Assembly (NCBI GenBank): GCA_003157945.1 | Contig: PMFY01000097.1 | Coordinates: 1 to 12,656 of the forward strand | Reading direction: 5' to 3' | Length of the DNA: 12,656 nucleotides | From: Acidimicrobiaceae bacterium | Lineage (GTDB): Bacteria; Actinomycetota; Acidimicrobiia; Acidimicrobiales; RAAP-2 | Part shown: positions 11,855 to 12,656 of the stretch, piece after piece | Layout: every line of letters starts with the position of its first letter | Position numbering within the stretch: the first letter of the stretch is position 1 | Notes under the pieces: generated by a model | The model's input: only the letters and a program-made list of their open reading frames with translations | Told to the model about the DNA's origin: nothing | Databases searched by the model: none | Position numbers and translations under genes: made by a program

Positions 11855-12541
11855 TCAGCCGGCCGGCGGCGGGTCAGCTGGCGGTTCGGCTGGCGGGTCG
11901 GCCGGGGAGAACTCCCCGGACCGCATCAGCCCGGCCACGGCCTCCCCGCCCCCGGGCCGGGCCGACAGGTCCTCGACCACGCCCCGGCGGTCCGCCACCG
12001 ACTTGTTCTGGCTCAGCTTGGCCTTGGCCTCGACCCGATCCACGATGATCTCGAAGGCGACGATGCCCCGGGCCAGCCTCTTCACGTAGTCGTCGGGGGC
12101 GTCGGCGACCCGCCAGGGCTCCGGGCGGGTCGCCTCGTGGACGTCGGTGAGGTCGGTCACCACGGCGAGGGTGGTGGCCGCGTCGTCGGTCAGGCGGAAG
12201 GTGCCGTGGGCGTGGACCTCGACGAAGTTCCACGTCGGCACCACCCGGCCCGTCTCCACCTTCGAGGGGTAGGCGGACGGCGACACGTAGGCATGGGGGC
12301 CGACGAAGAGCGCCAGCGCGGGCACGCCGGCGGCGCCGATCCCGGCCTGCGGGTTGGTCCGGGCCAGGTGGCCCCGCAGCCGCCACGGACGGCCGTGGTC
12401 CGGGACGTCGAGGAGCAGCGGCACGCTGGAGGCCGCGAACCCTCCGTCACCGGTGGTCACGACCTGGGCGAACGCCAGGTCGCGCACGAGCCGGGCGATC
12501 ACCCCCGGGTCGGTGACCTCGAACGCGGGCGACCGGTTCAC
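11855..12541 (-). CDS. FMN-binding PaiB-like protein
   Basis: A 228-residue protein of the PaiB family (split-barrel FMN-binding fold, annotated as a negative transcriptional regulator). Diagnostic blocks are ASSVPLLLDV, LRGHLARTNPQ, FVGPHAYVSPSAYPSK, VPTWNFVEVHAHGTF and KLSQNKSVADR. In Bacillus the pai locus affects sporulation and protease genes; direct DNA binding is not established for this family, and an FMN-dependent redox role is equally possible. The C-terminal tail is a proline-rich low-complexity run encoded by three 12-bp repeats. The GTG starts 7 nt after the LuxR-type gene stop on the same strand, so the two are likely one operon. Confidence 0.88.
   Translation of the reverse strand: MNRSPAFEVTDPGVIARLVRDLAFAQVVTTGDGGFAASSVPLLLDVPDHGRPWRLRGHLARTNPQAGIGAAGVPALALFVGPHAYVSPSAYPSKVETGRVVPTWNFVEVHAHGTFRLTDDAATTLAVVTDLTDVHEATRPEPWRVADAPDDYVKRLARGIVAFEIIVDRVEAKAKLSQNKSVADRRGVVEDLSARPGGGEAVAGLMRSGEFSPADPPAEPPADPPPAG
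11870..11905 (-). repeat. Three 12-bp tandem repeats in the paiB tail
   Basis: Imperfect 12-bp units encode PADP, PAEP and PADP near the C terminus. Their location, at the very end of the gene, parallels the larE tail repeats. Confidence 0.75.
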
Positions 12542-12542
12542 G

Positions 12543-12552
12543 GTGACGTCAC
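12543..12552. promoter_or_regulatory. Perfect 10-bp palindrome between luxR-type gene and paiB
   Basis: GTGACGTCAC covers the stop codon of the upstream gene and ends 2 nt before the paiB start codon. It may be chance, since it includes the fixed stop codon. Confidence 0.2.
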
Positions 12553-12656
12553 AGCATGCGCCGTTCCGCGGCCCAGTTGGTCAGCTGGTAGCGGTTCGCC
12601 AGCTGCAGCTTGCGCAGCACGGCCGACACGTGGCTCTCCACCGTCTTGGTCGAGAT
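12549..12656 (-). CDS. LuxR/NarL-type regulator, C-terminal 35 residues only
   Basis: The visible 35 residues (ISTKTVESHVSAVLRKL onward) are the recognition helix and last helix of a LuxR/GerE helix-turn-helix. The gene continues beyond the window edge, so the N-terminal receiver or sensor domain cannot be seen. This is probably a response regulator of a two-component system. It lies immediately upstream of paiB on the same strand. Confidence 0.85.
   Translation of the reverse strand: MSTKTVESHVSAVLRKLQLANRYQLTNWAAERRML

Noticed and set aside
12544..12551. TGACGTCA as a CRE-like cAMP-response site linked to the cyclase
   Set aside because: That motif belongs to eukaryotic bZIP factors. Bacterial CRP sites differ, and three of its bases are a fixed stop codon.
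1..12656. Search for CRISPR arrays, tRNA, rRNA, IS elements, att sites and phage genes
   Set aside because: No spaced direct repeats, cloverleaf sequences, transposase or integrase motifs or terminal inverted repeats were found on reading both strands.

Overview
The window is about 12.7 kb of high-GC, densely coding DNA from an actinobacterium-like genome. The HemQ-type coproheme decarboxylase, GTG starts, ATGA start/stop overlaps and actinobacterial style of the proteins all fit. Acidimicrobiia or a relative is my best guess, but that is inference. I see no phage, IS element, CRISPR array, rRNA or tRNA.

Layout: (1) 35-2779, plus strand, a tightly packed unit: HemQ/ChdC heme enzyme, LarE-type sulfur transferase, a small NIL-domain protein and a class I methyltransferase. 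Junctions are ATGA overlaps or a 2-nt gap. (2) 2853-3827, a small cysteine-containing minus-strand protein divergent from a NUDIX hydrolase. (3) 3893-5572, a GNAT acetyltransferase, then a class III nucleotide cyclase whose frame extends upstream of its first ordinary start codon to an ATC placed exactly where a leaderless start should be. (4) 5599-6110, minus strand, a toxin-first toxin-antitoxin-like pair. (5) 6111-6410, non-coding DNA with several perfect inverted repeats. (6) 6411-7229, a second methyltransferase, then a very stable hairpin between convergent genes. (7) 7518-8159, minus strand, a secreted cysteine-containing protein with an internal repeat. (8) 8386-9194, an ArsR-family repressor translationally coupled to an AHSA1/SRPBCC protein; its promoter carries two matching operators. 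(9) 9305-11049, an alpha/beta hydrolase and a second GNAT protein. (10) 11074-12656, minus strand: alpha/beta hydrolase, PaiB-like FMN-binding protein, and the 3' end of a LuxR/NarL-type regulator.

A recurring theme is promoter architecture. At least eight genes have a TANNNT -10 hexamer 6 to 8 nt before the start codon, the arrangement expected for leaderless mRNAs. This rule chooses several starts and points to the ATC start of the cyclase. A second theme is short tandem duplications (9 to 18 bp) clustered at gene 3' ends. The strongest biological leads are the LarE-NIL pair without other lar genes, the ATC-start cyclase, the dual-operator ArsR circuit and the structured spacer between the toxin and the methyltransferase. 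I found no clearly unprecedented multi-gene system.
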